A stretch of 64,000 nucleotides of DNA from Macrophomina tecta. Its lineage: Eukaryota > Ascomycota > Dothideomycetes > Botryosphaeriales > Botryosphaeriaceae. Every line of letters begins with the position of its first letter. Position 1 is the stretch's first letter. Shown here piece after piece: positions 23,809 through 36,100 of this stretch. The DNA is taken from the NCBI GenBank assembly GCA_024180945.1, contig JAKSGN010000006.1, forward strand, positions 1,550,001 through 1,614,000, written 5' to 3'. The translations under genes and the position numbers were made by a program. The notes under the pieces are model-generated. The model was not told the origin of the DNA. It saw nothing but the letters and a program-made list of their open reading frames with translations, and did not search any database.

Positions 23809-25197
23809 TCATCCCTCTGACCGTGCAGCAGGGACGGACGGGCCATCTTCCATCTTCCAAATTCTGATTGTCTTATCCAAGCTCCCACTCACAATCCATG
23901 GTTCAGTCGGGTGGGTGTCTACGCTCAGCACGGGATCATCATGCCCGTCCAGCTTCTGCATGATATTTTTGCTTGAACAGTCCCAAAGGTAGATGCTCCC
24001 ACATTCACTGCCACTCGCAATGAATGCCGACTGGTATGGCGGTGTACCATATCGACCAAAAGCGCCACTGAGACTGTACTTGCTGTTCTTGTGTCCTTGA
24101 TATGTCTTGACGCATTTGCCCTTGCCAGTGACATAGTCCCACAGTCTGATCGAGGAATCCAAGGTCCAGGCGAGGATATATTTGCCATTGGGCGAGAAGC
24201 GAACGGAAGTAACGGGCGCGTTGTCTTCGTGAACAAGCGTGCGAAGGCACTGGCCTGTGGCAGTATCCCAGACACGGCTGGCCGAGTTAGTGTGACAGCT
24301 GGTCTGACAGCGGAAATAAATCAACTTACATCAAACCATCGCTGGAACAACTGACGACCATGGTGCCGTCTCGTACGAAGTCCACGCCGCCGACTGGATC
24401 TGAATGCGCGGGTAAGGACTTCATAACACGCGCCGTGCGAATATCCCACAAGAATATGGCTTCATCGTATGAACCACTGACGATGATGTTTCCCTTGGGG
24501 GAAATGGCCAGCGAGTAGATGTAATTATGGTGACCTTCGAAGGGTACAGAGAGACTTTTCCCAGTGATTGCGTCCCATAACCTGATGTACTTGTCGTCGG
24601 AGCCAGAGGCAAGAATGCGCGAGTCGGGAGCCCATGCTATAGTCGAGATTCCGGCCATGTGACCTTCAAGAGTGTGCTGGATCTTGCCTGTCCGCGCATC
24701 CCAAACCTTGATCGTCGCATCGGCAGCTGCAACCATTTCGTCAGCAATTGCCAGGTCGAGAATGTGCAGAATCCGTAGACATGGACGAGTCACAAGAAGG
24801 GACGGAGACAGGAAAATCAACATGCACACGCACAAGAACTTGCTATCCAGCGGCCGTCGGGCGAAAACTTGACGCACGATACGCCTTTCTTGTGGCCGCA
24901 GAGCTTCAGCTTTGCCTTGTACCGCAGCTCCATGGGCCTGTCGGGCAGGTCCATGCTGGGCGACCGGTGTCGGATGGGTGTGCGAGGATCTGCACGCGGC
25001 GTGCGCGACCGCTCCCTAGACGTGTCCCTCGGGGTAGCATCGAGGCTGTCGTCGTCTGCATAACGGTGGACGGCTGGGCGCTCGGTGAGCTGGTAAGTAG
25101 GCGATGCGCCTGGGAAGGGCGAGCGGTCGCGCGAAGACTCGATGTAGCCATCCCCCGAGCGGCGCCTCTTGGGCGAGCGGCCATTGATTTCGGCCAT
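23809..25197 (-). CDS. WD40 protein, SWD3/WDR5 subunit of COMPASS
   Basis: Three exons on the minus strand: 25197-24834, 24726-24330 and 24277-23809; introns 107 and 52 nt; 409 residues. The first ~85 residues are basic, Ser/Pro/Arg-rich and probably disordered (SPKRRRSGDG; TPRDTSRERSRTPR), a plausible nuclear signal. From about residue 97 a seven-bladed WD40 propeller follows: CGHKKGVSCVKFSPDGRW, the splice-created IASSSADATIKVWDA, GHMAGISTIAWAPDS, then GHHNYIYSLAISPKGNIIVSGSYD, and DGLIRVWDTATGQC, again created by a splice. This order and wording closely follow WDR5, which presents H3K4 to the SET1 methyltransferase complex. The donor of intron 1 is read as T|GTGCGT, the only choice giving SSSAD. 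Head-to-head with ISC1. Confidence 0.88.
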
Positions 25198-25398
25198 GTG
25201 AGTCGATGCTGTGGGCGTGGTGTTGTGGGTAGGAGCGACGGCGCGGGCAGGCGCTGCGCAAAGGGTCGGGGAACGCGAGTGGAAGCCCCGGCGACGCGCG
25301 CTGCCAATTCCGCCCTGACATCACCCCTCCCGCGAGAAAGCTCAGAGCTCCCCTCACCGTCTACGTGTGCCACTCGCAACAACACCGCCGCTGCCGCA
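25198..25398. promoter_or_regulatory. Bidirectional promoter region SWD3/ISC1
   Basis: 201 bp separate the two divergent ATGs. GC-rich, no TATA box seen. Function inferred from arrangement. Confidence 0.5.
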
Positions 25399-26943
25399 AT
25401 GGACTCCCGCCTTTCCGACGACGCTCCCAAGCAGATCCGCATCATCAGCCTCAACTGCTGGGGCCTGAAATTCCTCGCAAAGTTCCGTCATGAACGTCTC
25501 TCGGAGATCGGCCGCCAGCTCGCCGCCGCCTCCCCGCCTCCGGACATCATTGGCCTCCAGGAGTGCTGGACCAAAGAGGACTACGAGTCCATCCGCGATA
25601 CCCTCCGTGAGAAGCTGGGCCTGCAGTATAGCAAGTTCTACTACAGTGGCATTTTCGGCGGCGGACTCGTCATCATCTCACGATGGCCCATCGAGGAGAC
25701 CAGCATGGTCCGCTACCCGCTGAACGGCAGGCCTACTGCCTTCTTCCGCGGAGACTGGTTTGTCGGTAAAGGCGTGGCCTGCGCGAGGATACGCTTCGGC
25801 AAGGGAAAGAAGGCTGTCGCTGAGGTCTTCTGCACTCATGTGAGTGTGTCTTGATGCTACACCGCCTATTGCCCCATTGCGGCAGCAGACACTGATCCAC
25901 TCGACCAGCTCCATGCCCCGTACGAACGCGAGCCCAATGACTCCTACATCTGCCACCGTACCGCACAAGCCTGGGAAATAGCGAAGCTCATGCGTGGAGC
26001 CGCTGAGCGTGGCCATCTGGTCCTCGGCTTGGGCGACTTCAACATGATTCCTTTGTCCCTCGCTCACCGTCTCATAGAAGCACACTCGCCCGTTCGAGAT
26101 GTCTGGCGCATTAAGCACCCTGACTCTTCCATTGGTGCGGCTAGGGACGAGGTTGAGCAGAAACGTGGGAGACCAATGCCGAATGCCAGGTTCAACATCA
26201 CCGAGAACGGAGCAACGTGTGACAGCGCTCTGAATACTTGGCGATGGAATGAAGCTCACAGGAAGCGTCTGGAGAAAGGCCTTCCTGTGACTGTAGAGGA
26301 CACGGTCGAAGATCCGAGGGCCAAGCGCCTGGACTACATATTCTTCTCATGTGGTGAGAGTAGCCCCTCCGCTAACAACGATACGGATTGGGTGCTCGAC
26401 AAAGTGGATGTAGGCATGATGCAACGGCACCCTCAGCTACGCTGCTCGCTCAGTGATCACTTTTCTGTCGAGGTGACCATCCGGCGCGCCGATAACTCGT
26501 CTCCACCCAACGGTCACTCTGCGCCATCCCGGTCACTGTCCCCCGTCCTACCCGTGTCTGCCTACGACGAGATCCTTGCCATGATTCAGAAGTACACAGC
26601 CCGAGAGTACCGTCAGAGACGCTTCCGCCTGTGTCATTTCGTTGGGCAATTCTTCCTCGCTATCGGCTGTCTCATCGCTGTTTGGTGGAGCCCCCGCAAC
26701 TTCGTGTCCTTCATTTTGATGCTAGTCAGCACGCTGGGCCTGTCCGCAGGCGTCATTGACGGTTTGATCGGCGGTCTTTTCGTTGGGAGCGAGCTACGTG
26801 CGTTGCGGGAATTCGAGTGGGAAATCAGAAACGCGAAGGAGGCGGCCGCCGCCGCGGGACAGCCCGCGGACCAGTACAAGGCGGCTGACGAGGAAGCTGT
26901 GGAGGAAATGCCGCAGGAAAGCGACTCGGCCGACGGGGTATGA
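25399..26943 (+). CDS. ISC1: Inositol phosphosphingolipid phospholipase C (neutral sphingomyelinase type)
   Basis: Two exons, 25399-25839 and 25909-26943 (69-nt intron, phase 0); 491 residues, close to yeast Isc1 (477). The enzyme hydrolyses inositol phosphosphingolipids to ceramide, Mg2+-dependent, at ER/mitochondrial membranes. The endonuclease/exonuclease/phosphatase fold is clear: LNCWGL (18-23), the metal-ligand Glu in GLQECW (E55), FGGGLVIISRWPI, then H-LHAPYE (147-153) whose His and Leu are joined by the splice, GDFN (189-192), a RLDYIFFS block and the catalytic SDHF (His331). The C-terminus has two hydrophobic segments, FVGQFFLAIGCLIAVWW and a VSFILMLVSTLGLSAG stretch, as in Isc1/nSMase2-type membrane enzymes, then an Ala/Glu-rich tail. 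All expected active-site residues are present. Confidence 0.92.
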
Positions 26944-28871
26944 GAGAGTTTCCAGTTTATCCCCTAGCCTCCTTCCCTTTTCTCCGTTTCATCTGGAACT
27001 GGCACCGGGCCTGGAGTTGCCTCCGTTTTTCATGATTTATGGGAGATGACGTTTTGCCAACACACGAGGCTTTATTGTTTTACAGTTGGGACGCTTGCAC
27101 ACGGGTCGAGGCGCGACGATGCATGCGATGGCGGCTGCGCTACTGCCACGACGAATGCGGGAGGGCTACAGGAAACTACGTCCGCGACGGTCATCCTCCG
27201 AAGAAGCCGGACTTGGTGTGTAGTGGGCTTGTTATACGTGATGTCGAGAGGAAGAGAAGGAGACGGCGAAGCGAAGACAGGGAAGGGACAGGGGGGAGAT
27301 AGCCGGGGGAGGGTCGGCGGGGATGGGCACTACGTTTCCCACCCAATAATGTCTTCGCGGCAGATGCAGGCAAGCGCAGTCGCAGTCGCAGTCACGGTGC
27401 AGAGTGCGACACGGAAGATGCAGCACTGAACAAGTACCGCGGCAGCAAGGACGAGGCAGGGTCGGCGCAACGGCCGGGCCACGGCAGCTTCAGGCGCAAG
27501 ACAGAGCAGCGGAGGCAGCCGGCAGGATGCTGTGAGTGTCGGGAGTAGAGTAAGAACCGGGCGAAAGGTCCGGGTAGCGTTGCGAGCCGTGCCGCTGATA
27601 GCGTTGCCCGTTCCAGGCTGGTCCTTGCGCCTGCTTGCTTTTGCATGTACATATGTATGATGTGTGAGTATAGAGCATGTGAATTAAGGGCGGTGGATGC
27701 GGACATGTGCGGGCGGCGGCTATGCCGTTCAGCCAGATCTAATTCAGGCGTATGTTCCTTCACCCTTTGCGCAAGATTGACTTCCCGCTCCCGCCCGCCC
27801 GTTGCTTAGCGCCGTTTTGCCTATGTTGTGTCGCCTCTGTCATTTTTCCTTTTGTTGTTCCCAGTTGCTTTGTAGTACGTGCATCAGCAGATGGTGGAGA
27901 TTAGATATCAATAGATATGTGAGATTCACCTGCTGCTCTTTTGCCTGTTTACTCTGCCCTGCCGCCGGCTGTCTCGTATAGCACATGCAGCCATGTATGC
28001 CACGCAAGACACCCAGACCTAGCTGCTGGACTTGCTGGACTCGCCTATTCTCATTTGCTCGCTGATCCATCTGGTCAAATGACAGCCCGGGACCAGGGCA
28101 CAATCCACCCCGAGTAATGGGGCACGAAGGTTGGACAAGCTTGTCAGCTGCAGATCAGCTTTTGCTCCTGAACACTGCATGTTGCATTGTGCGCGCCTGC
28201 TGCAATCCTCGCCCTACATCAATGCTGGTGGGTGCGTTTCCAGCCGACGGCTGCCACTATCACACAGTAACGGCGACGTCAGCCAGAACAGGGGAGACCA
28301 TGCCCGTCGCCATCAACACTGCGTCGATATCCTTTATCCGTCTTCATCCGGGCTCGCGGTACAACGTTCTGCGCCGTAATACCGGCCCCTGTCGAATCCC
28401 AGAACCGGCCCCCGCCCTGCACGATCGATATGGACAGCCGACCCTATGGCCGCCGCCATCAGAGACACCTCCGGAGCTCAGTAAATCGGCATCGCAAAAG
28501 CACCGGGCTTTTCCACGGGCACCCACAGGGTAGAAAAGCACTGACGATTCTCGCTCCAAATCCACTATCCCTTTACTTTACTTCTCTGCCTCCCTTGCCC
28601 CCCCTCCCCAAACCGCGCCACAAGCTGCCCTGACGCGTCTATAATCCCACGTCGACGAGGCGCCCCCCTCGAGAGAGACCTGCTTGCGCCCCCTGTTCCC
28701 TGAGACCACGCCACACCTCTCGCTCCTGGTCTCAGCCCTTCTCAATCCCGTTCTATTTTCCCCCTACCGGACATGGGGTCGAGTTTCCTTTGGGGTTTGC
28801 CCCTCCCCGCAGCCGCCGGCACCACGTCTGAGATGCACCATCTCTCCAATTCCCAGCGCCCGCCAATACTT

Positions 28872-28888
28872 AAAAAAAAAAAAAAAAA
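28872..28888 (+). repeat. Poly-A tract (17 nt)
   Basis: Uninterrupted A run in the 27-33 kb gene desert, followed by a short CGCGCG alternation. No flanking duplication seen. Confidence 0.9.
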
Positions 28889-29180
28889 TATTAACACACG
28901 CGCGCGCAGTCCTATCAGATCTCATCAGCGTCATTGCTGCTGCGCCGCTCACTAAACCCCACAACTAATCCCCGTTTTCCCTCACACGTCGAGCTCCGAT
29001 TGCCCTCGAAATCCGATGGAGAGAGAGAGAGGTTCGTGCGCTGGCACAAGAACACGTCCCCTCCTACTGAGTAAGTGGTAGGAGGTATGTGCTGCGGCGC
29101 AGCAGACAATACCAAGGGACGACAGCAAAGTGGATAAAGCTTTCCCTCTTTAGACTGGTAAAACCGTTGATTGCGTTATG

Positions 29181-29216
29181 CGACGGCGGAGGCGACGGCG
29201 GAGGCGACGGCGGCGG
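29181..29216 (+). repeat. Tandem 12-bp GC-rich repeat, three copies
   Basis: Three head-to-tail units of CGACGGCGGAGG, the last altered at one position (CGACGGCGGCGG). The unit is a multiple of three but lies in no supported gene. Confidence 0.85.
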
Positions 29217-30159
29217 TGATGCTCTCTTAATCAACTGGGACGATAGCCGAATAAGATCTGCCCGTCGGGGGTATGGGGGCCATCCGTATCCTCCTTGTCC
29301 AAAACCCTCCTCTCTTGCTCGCTCCGTCCGTGCCCCTTCTCCCTCTAGTCATTCGCAACCCGCTCTTCACACATACCATACCATATCATACCAATCAGCG
29401 GCGGGTAAAAAAGGCACGGCTGGTGCGGTCCGTACGCTCCGTACGCACAAACGCCCCGTCCCCGCCTGAACTCCTCTTCCGATGTGCATGTGTGCCGTAC
29501 GACATACGGCGGCGCACTTGTCATGGTGTTGATCCACACCTACACCCCACCGGCCCCTCCCTTCTCAGTGCCCCATCCCTTTCCTACCTATTGCGTGCTC
29601 TAGTCATCAACGCAGATTGGCTGTCTCAGCGGCCCAACATTACTCGCGCATCTCAGTCCCCAGACCTGGCCCGTTCGCATCTCTCTCTCTCTCGCCGACG
29701 GCGACGACCTGCGTGTATGTGGCTAAACGGATAGCACGACCACCGGCCCCCTCGGTCCCCCTGTGGCGCATTCGAAAAGTGATAGCGAAAACTCAAGACA
29801 ACCCTTGCTCTGCCAAACCAACGGAAGGACGAGGAGGACTCGCTTACGGGCAAAAGCGAGGAATCCTCGGTGGAGATGCGATAAACGAGCATCTCAACAA
29901 CCTTTGGTCGCACAAACGGCAATAAAGAGGCTTGCTGAGCGCGCAACAAGGCAAAGGCAGGAATAAAAACCCTCCGACCGGTACGGAATTACCGAAAACG
30001 CGCGCCTGCAGCAAAAGTTCTCGGGCCATCGACTTTCTGTGAACCCAGGTAGATGGCCGAAGCTAGTGCAAATAGATGAACATGCGCCGCCAACGGCACT
30101 TGAAAGGTCGCAGCGGTCATGGTAGCAGCGAGGTAGCAGTGATGGTGGTGGTGATGGTG

Positions 30160-30190
30160 GCGGCAGCAGCGGCAGCGGCAGCGGCAGCGG
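30160..30190 (+). repeat. GGCAGC hexamer repeat
   Basis: GCGGCAGC-type repeats preceded by a GGTGGT/GATGGT stretch from about 30141. Simple-sequence DNA in the desert. Confidence 0.75.
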
Positions 30191-30340
30191 ATCCCTTCTG
30201 TCTAGTGATCCATCAATAATAGATACAAGCCAACGTGCATCCATACACACCGCACAAAACCCTCATAATGGGAGGGCAAAAAGAGTGGCGGTATTGCCGT
30301 CATCATTACATGTTGATCTGCCATTCTCCTCTGACTTTGC

Positions 30341-30377
30341 CACACACACACACACACAAACACACACACAAACACAC
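30341..30377 (+). repeat. CA microsatellite (imperfect)
   Basis: Alternating CA run interrupted by AAA at two places. Confidence 0.9.
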
Positions 30378-32705
30378 CCTCTCTCCCCCCTTGCCATCTC
30401 CCACCCGGTTACCTTCCTAAAACTGAAGGTGCATCATGTTTTCTCTGCACGTGTAATGTGCAAAGCCGCTGCCGTGGCTTTTCTGCTCGTCGCTTGCTTG
30501 CTGCACCAAGCGTCGTGCCTATATACCTCATCCCTCGCTAGCCGAGTCCTGGCGCGCCTCTCTTTCCCGCTCGCATGGGCGTCTATGAGACATTGCCCGG
30601 TTCGCTCTTGCATGAACTCGGGGAAAGGCTGCTCGGAAGCCGGTCGCGACAAAGGAGGAGGCAGACAGAGACAGAAGGCATGAGATGCAGAAGAGGAAAA
30701 CAGGCGACGAAAAAGAAGGCTCCCAACCAACCTAGGCGAAGGAAATGGTCTTCCATTGTGTGACTTTGAAATGACATGCAGTTTGCTCGCTGCCGCGGCT
30801 GCTGACGTGCATGTGTACGAGGTGAAGAGACACAGAGAGAGAGAAGGGATCGAATGCTGTCTCGTGCAGGGCGACCGGTGCGTGTGCGCGCACGGAGAGC
30901 AGAGAGTCCCAGTAATAGAGCAGAGACAGAGGTAGAGGCTCCAGACGCAAGTCATTCGCCCGCCCTCGCACGTTCCCCCAGACGAGACGTACACTCATCA
31001 GTCAGGAAGGCAGGAGGGGCAGCGAGTACATTCTGGGAAGTCGGGATCGCTGGACTAGCCGTGGTGTTGCCCTCTGGCATTTCCCTATTGAGCTGGTGTC
31101 AGCTCTTTCCGGTTAGAAGGGATGCGTGTTTGACAGCTGGAGCGGACGCAATAGTGATGCGCGAATATAGTGGCGATGCGAGGTCAACTAGAAAGCAGCA
31201 GTCCCACTCTTCGGGTAACGGACCGCCAATTGAGACAGGAATTGCCGTCGCTTGCACCGCGCTGCGGTCTGCGTCAGGCGCATGATTCGGAGCAGATATC
31301 CAACCCATCTTTTTCAGTGAAGGCGTTTCTTCTAGTGCGCAGTGACAACCACAGCACCTCCATGTCAAAGAAGCGCTCTCAAGAGCCGTCAAAGGTGACC
31401 GACTGACATAAACCAGTAATGAGGAAATAGGGAGACGCATTCCCCCAGCTGCATGCGGGTGACTGCTAACAAAGGCTGGCCATAAGAGTTACCAAATACA
31501 AATGTTGTTTTTTTTTTCGTTCCATTGATATGTAACCTGATCCGAACACATGGGCGCATTTCCTTCCTTCCTGCCAAAACCAAAATCAAAACATGGCGAT
31601 CCAAAAACATATATATAGCAGGCGTAGAGGTAGCCCACACAGCCTTACACCTCAGCCACAGCCGTCTAGTAGATATGCGGCACGCTCGTTGAAACCAAAA
31701 ATAAAAGGAGCAGTCTGGCCAGTGTTAGAGGAAAAAGCAGAATTCGACTGTTGCGGAGGCACATTAGTCGAGTTTTTGCCACAACCCCGTCGTGGCACAA
31801 ATGGACCCTGATTCTTTTCTTGAGTGGCTGTTACTCCTTGTCGTGTCTGCTCCGTCGGTCACTTGGTGGGCTGGGACCAGATGGTGCCGTTTCACCAGGA
31901 AAATGTCCCCGAAATCTCTGCTTATTAGTGGCTTTGAACCCGCCAGTCATGTCCGCATTGCCCAACCCCACACAGCCCATCAGAACGGATTCCTCCGCGC
32001 GACTTCGCAGACCCAGTGACCGGTCAAAAGACGACATTTGACGATTCGGTGCCGCGAAATTGTGCGATGCACATCGGTGTAGACCGAAATTCTTTATCCT
32101 ATGCGTGTCGTGCCGAGGCATGCGTAAGCCCAGCCAATGAACAGGGGAGCGGTAGCGGGAATGCGTTGAATAGAGACCTCCAATTCAGTTGTCGAGGTGC
32201 TGAGCCGGAGATGCCGGGACCAGGGTTATATCCGTCCGAAAAAACTCCACGTGGATCCTGACAAGCCCTTGTATCATGTTTGCCGGTGACCCGCATTTTG
32301 CCCATTTCGCAACGCCGGAACTCGAAAAGTCGAACAGCGACCTCAACCGGCGGTGTCAACGGGCCAGAAAAGCCCCCACACGCCCCGGCCACTGAGAAAC
32401 TATTGCGCCCGGACACGAAAGAACGGCACTACCTCTCGGGCGACTTGCGGAGAAATGAGAACCCCCAAGGGAGAAGGGAGAGGGAGGGGGGCGACAAGAG
32501 AAAGCAGAAGAGAACGGAAACGTTTCTTTTCCAAAGAGACGGCGAAGAGAGACTGTTAGAGGAAAGTGGTGACGAAAATACTTAACACCGGGGTAAATGC
32601 CAAGACAGCGCTATCCGCCCAGAATATAGATCACATAAAAAGAGGATGCTTGTCGGAAGATGAGGCGCATGAACGATGCGATTAGAAAGAAAAAGAGGAA
32701 AAAGC

Positions 32706-32729
32706 AAAAAAAAAAAAAAAAAAAAAAAA
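32706..32729 (+). repeat. Poly-A tract (24 nt), the longest in the window
   Basis: Uninterrupted 24-nt A run embedded in a wider A/G-rich stretch (about 32685-32750), roughly 400 bp beyond the stop codon of the Zn2Cys6 gene. Confidence 0.9.
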
Positions 32730-33124
32730 CCAAAAAAAGGGCGAGAAGGAACCAGGGCGCCACGCAACTATGCATGTTAAGGGACGACGGACGCGCAGAT
32801 ACAACGCGCGATCGTAAAGGCCACAACAGAGCCCCCCAGGGATACTTAGATCGGGTATATGTTGCTGAACATGATGGCTTGCATCAAAAAGAAACAGACA
32901 GATGGCCAACGGTTGCACGCGCCCCAAACGATATAGCAGGGCTGCAAAGCAGGGGTCGCGGACGGGAACGAAAGCGAGGCGAGGCGGGGAAACGCCACGG
33001 TGACAGCCTGATTGCCTGATCTTCTTCGCGTGTCCCTACTACGAGAGAAGAAAAGTGATAAGTATGGCCTGATTGACGGGTCTCGACAGCCTCAACGTCG
33101 CTCTCTTCCGATTGTAGAATTAGA

Positions 33125-36100
33125 CTATGTCCCAAATGAGGCGTCCACCGAAGCTGGATCCGACTTCTCGCCATTCAGACACTTGAGCGTGTTCTCAAGT
33201 ATCGCGACGTCTACTCGCAGCGTTGGTGAGATAGGCACCAGGCGGCGCAGGAACCTGATTGTGCGCTCAACAAGTCCGACGACACGCGCGTGTGGGATGA
33301 GGTCGCGCATCCACGACTTGCGCACTGCTGCTAAGACGAGACAGTTGCCGAATTGTCTGCGCCACCGCAACGTCAGCATACCCCTGCAGAATGATGGTTC
33401 TAGACTGAACTTACGCGTGTGCTGTACCAAAGATGTTAGTGACGATCAATCGCTGGTTAGCATTCTCGATGCCGTCGAAAGCAATGGTACTTTGCACAGC
33501 TGACTCCACGCAGCGTTTGCTGGCCATCATAACCTTGTGCCAACTCGCCTTGGACAAAGAGTCGGAGACCAAGTTCTCTGATGGATCCGGAGAGTCGTTT
33601 TCATCGGCGGGCGTAAAACCATACTGTTTCATCAAGAACGTGGGCGCTGGGTTGGTGTGGATGGCCCAGTGAAGGATTGGCCTCGTGATGATATATCTCG
33701 CACCGTAGTACTTGGCGCGCATGCGAGCTTTATTGATATCATCCGACGGCTCATCCGAGTCATCCCATGTAAGCCATGATGGAAGCGTTACGCGCCAACC
33801 TTGGAGCTGCTCCTCTAACATGTCGTCTCGTATGGCAGCCCAGAAGTTCTTCTTTCGCCCTTCTGTTTCCGGTCAGTATAGAGCATTGCAAGAGGCTTGC
33901 AGTCATCTTACGTTTGCTGTAGAGAGCTAGATGAGTCCTGTTGAGAATCTTGCGAAGCTGAATCTGAGCCGAGTAATACAGCCAGTTCATCTCCTCAGGC
34001 GGATCTAAGGGAAGTTCGGGAAATATCTGGTTTGGAAGACCTATGCGCTCCTCATCCTTGGAAATCCCACTAGGCCTGAGGTGACTCATTTCGGCCAGGA
34101 TATCACTACAGAATTAGCAGATGATCACAGGATACTCCACAATAGTGAAATAACAAACCTTTCAAGTTGCAGACATGTCCAGTACAAGAACTTAATTAGG
34201 TTCGTTTTGCGCCGATCGACACCACTGGATACCCCAGGAGCAACCTTTCTGAGATCCATGCTGTCTGATACGTCCGGCTCTGGTGCGTCAGGAAAAAGCG
34301 ATTCCTTGTCCCTGCTGCATAATTAGCAAGACGAAGAGAGTAACGAGGTGAGGAATTCCTCACTTGTCAATCAGGACGCCGCAGACTCTGCAAGCATAAC
34401 AGATCCAGCCCCAACTCTCCAGTACTCGCGCCAATTGACCCATGTAAAGACATGCCAGAACACCAGCCTGTCCATGAGACAAATCGTTACCGCCATGAAC
34501 CGCACCAAGTATCTCAACGGCATAAGCGTAATATGCGAGACCCGGTGTGATATCCATATTTCTTGCCGCACCCTCCCTCCTATCGGACGTGGGAAGTTGT
34601 TCTGTAGATGGTCTTCGACTCATCAAACGAGCCCCATCAATGCCAGGGGATGGGATACTAGCAAGAGTTGAATGAGAAGATGCGGGCGAGGGTTTGATAG
34701 TTGCGGGTGGCGAATCCATCGAAGGCATCTGGAGAGAGCTACCCACAACTGTGTTCGGGCCACCCAAAGGTCCGGGAAGGTGCGTCTTATGCTCACAAAT
34801 CCTTCCGAGAGCGAGGACGAGGAGAACAATAGCGTTACCGATCGTCCGCTCGATGTGGTTCCCTCGACTGGGCGGAGTCCCGGGTTCCGGGCCAGAAATA
34901 GGGCCATTATTCGACCTCTTTCTCTTTAAAGGGACTGCGGGGAACGTCTCCGGCACGGCAAAAGGTGATCTTGCGTTATGGCTGTTTGCGTCTGGACTGT
35001 AGCGTTGGATAAACTTCTCAACCATGGATGACAGTCTCTCCTTATCCAAAAATGGTTGCAGCGGGTGCATGTGGTTTAGGTAGCTCAGGTGTAACCGTCT
35101 CACAGTGCGAACGTCCAATTTCAGGGTGCCATCGGGGTTGAGACCGCCCCAGTTATGCTGCGGATCGGACCGATGGATATCTGCTCCAGTGGGTGGAGCA
35201 GTAAAACCGATACCCCAGCTATTGGTCCCAGGTGAAGGAGCGGGAGTGCTGACCACATCGTCTTCAGTACCTTCGGCCGCTGGACTACCTCCGTGCGCAC
35301 CATCATACAGATCTTCACCCTCGCCTCTTCCATAAAGCTTGAGTAGTCCTCGATTCTCCTCCTGTTCTCTCGGATAGTTCGTTCCGCCAGGGATTACGTC
35401 TTTGAAAAACGGTTGCATAGCAGACCAATCCATCAGCATGGTGTGAGCGGCGGTCGTGTGGTCGGCGGGTAATGTGATCTCGGCCTCGAAAAAGTCCGGA
35501 ACCTGCGCGGCTTTCGGGCCGATTGCCTGGGCAGCTTCGGGAGGCAGAGAGTACTTTGGCCCGGACAGAGCTTTAGCCGCAGTAGTCGGCGGCTCGGACG
35601 ACGTTTTCTCCCTAACTGGATCATAGGTACTTCCCTCAGCTTCTTCTGCTACAGCAGGCGTGGTCGCGGGGAATTGGTCCGATGGAGACGTAAGCGTACC
35701 CTCTCCATTCTGATGGCCTCGGAGCTGTCGCTCTATTCTATCGAGGCGGTCCGGAATGGACGCAAAGTTTTCCATAAGCAAGCTAACCTTGGTCGCGATA
35801 TCATGTAGCGTTCGATCTTGCCTGTAGTTCCGGTGAGCATGCCGCCAAAAGGGCGGTGAAGGGGACGAAAGAAAAAAAAAATTGCTTACTTAGGCGGCGG
35901 CACTTCCTTATACTCGCATTTCAGGCCGGACTCGCGGCAGAACTGGCATGGGCGTGCTTCGTCGCACTTCTGTTTGCGGTTGCGGCAGTTGTTGCAGGCC
36001 TGGGCGTGTAATGTGAGTGTGATAGAAAGCAAGGCCGGCTCAAGACGGACAACATACCTGCACGGCACGCACCTGGCGCTTGCGACCAGCGCCCACGTAG

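Larger units (their letters stand above)
26944..33124. other. Gene desert with low-complexity repeats, 6.2 kb
   Basis: No supported gene on either strand. Open frames are short (at most about 190 codons), mutually overlapping and without domains. Simple-sequence features are a 12-bp tandem repeat (29181-29216), GGCAGC repeats near 30160-30190, a CA-rich run (30341-30377) and poly-A tracts at 28872-28888 and 32706-32729. No terminal inverted repeats, LTRs or reverse-transcriptase-like sequence was noticed. Non-coding transcripts cannot be excluded. Confidence 0.5.

Noticed and set aside
24748..25398. Plus-strand frame leading into ISC1
   Set aside because: It is antisense to the first exon of SWD3 and has no similarity to anything; ISC1 starts at 25399.
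33386..33414. Alternative acceptor CTGCAG for the last intron of the Zn2Cys6 gene
   Set aside because: It keeps frame but inserts about ten unconserved residues; the later GCGCAG acceptor gives the family-like FGTAHAQFGNCLVL.
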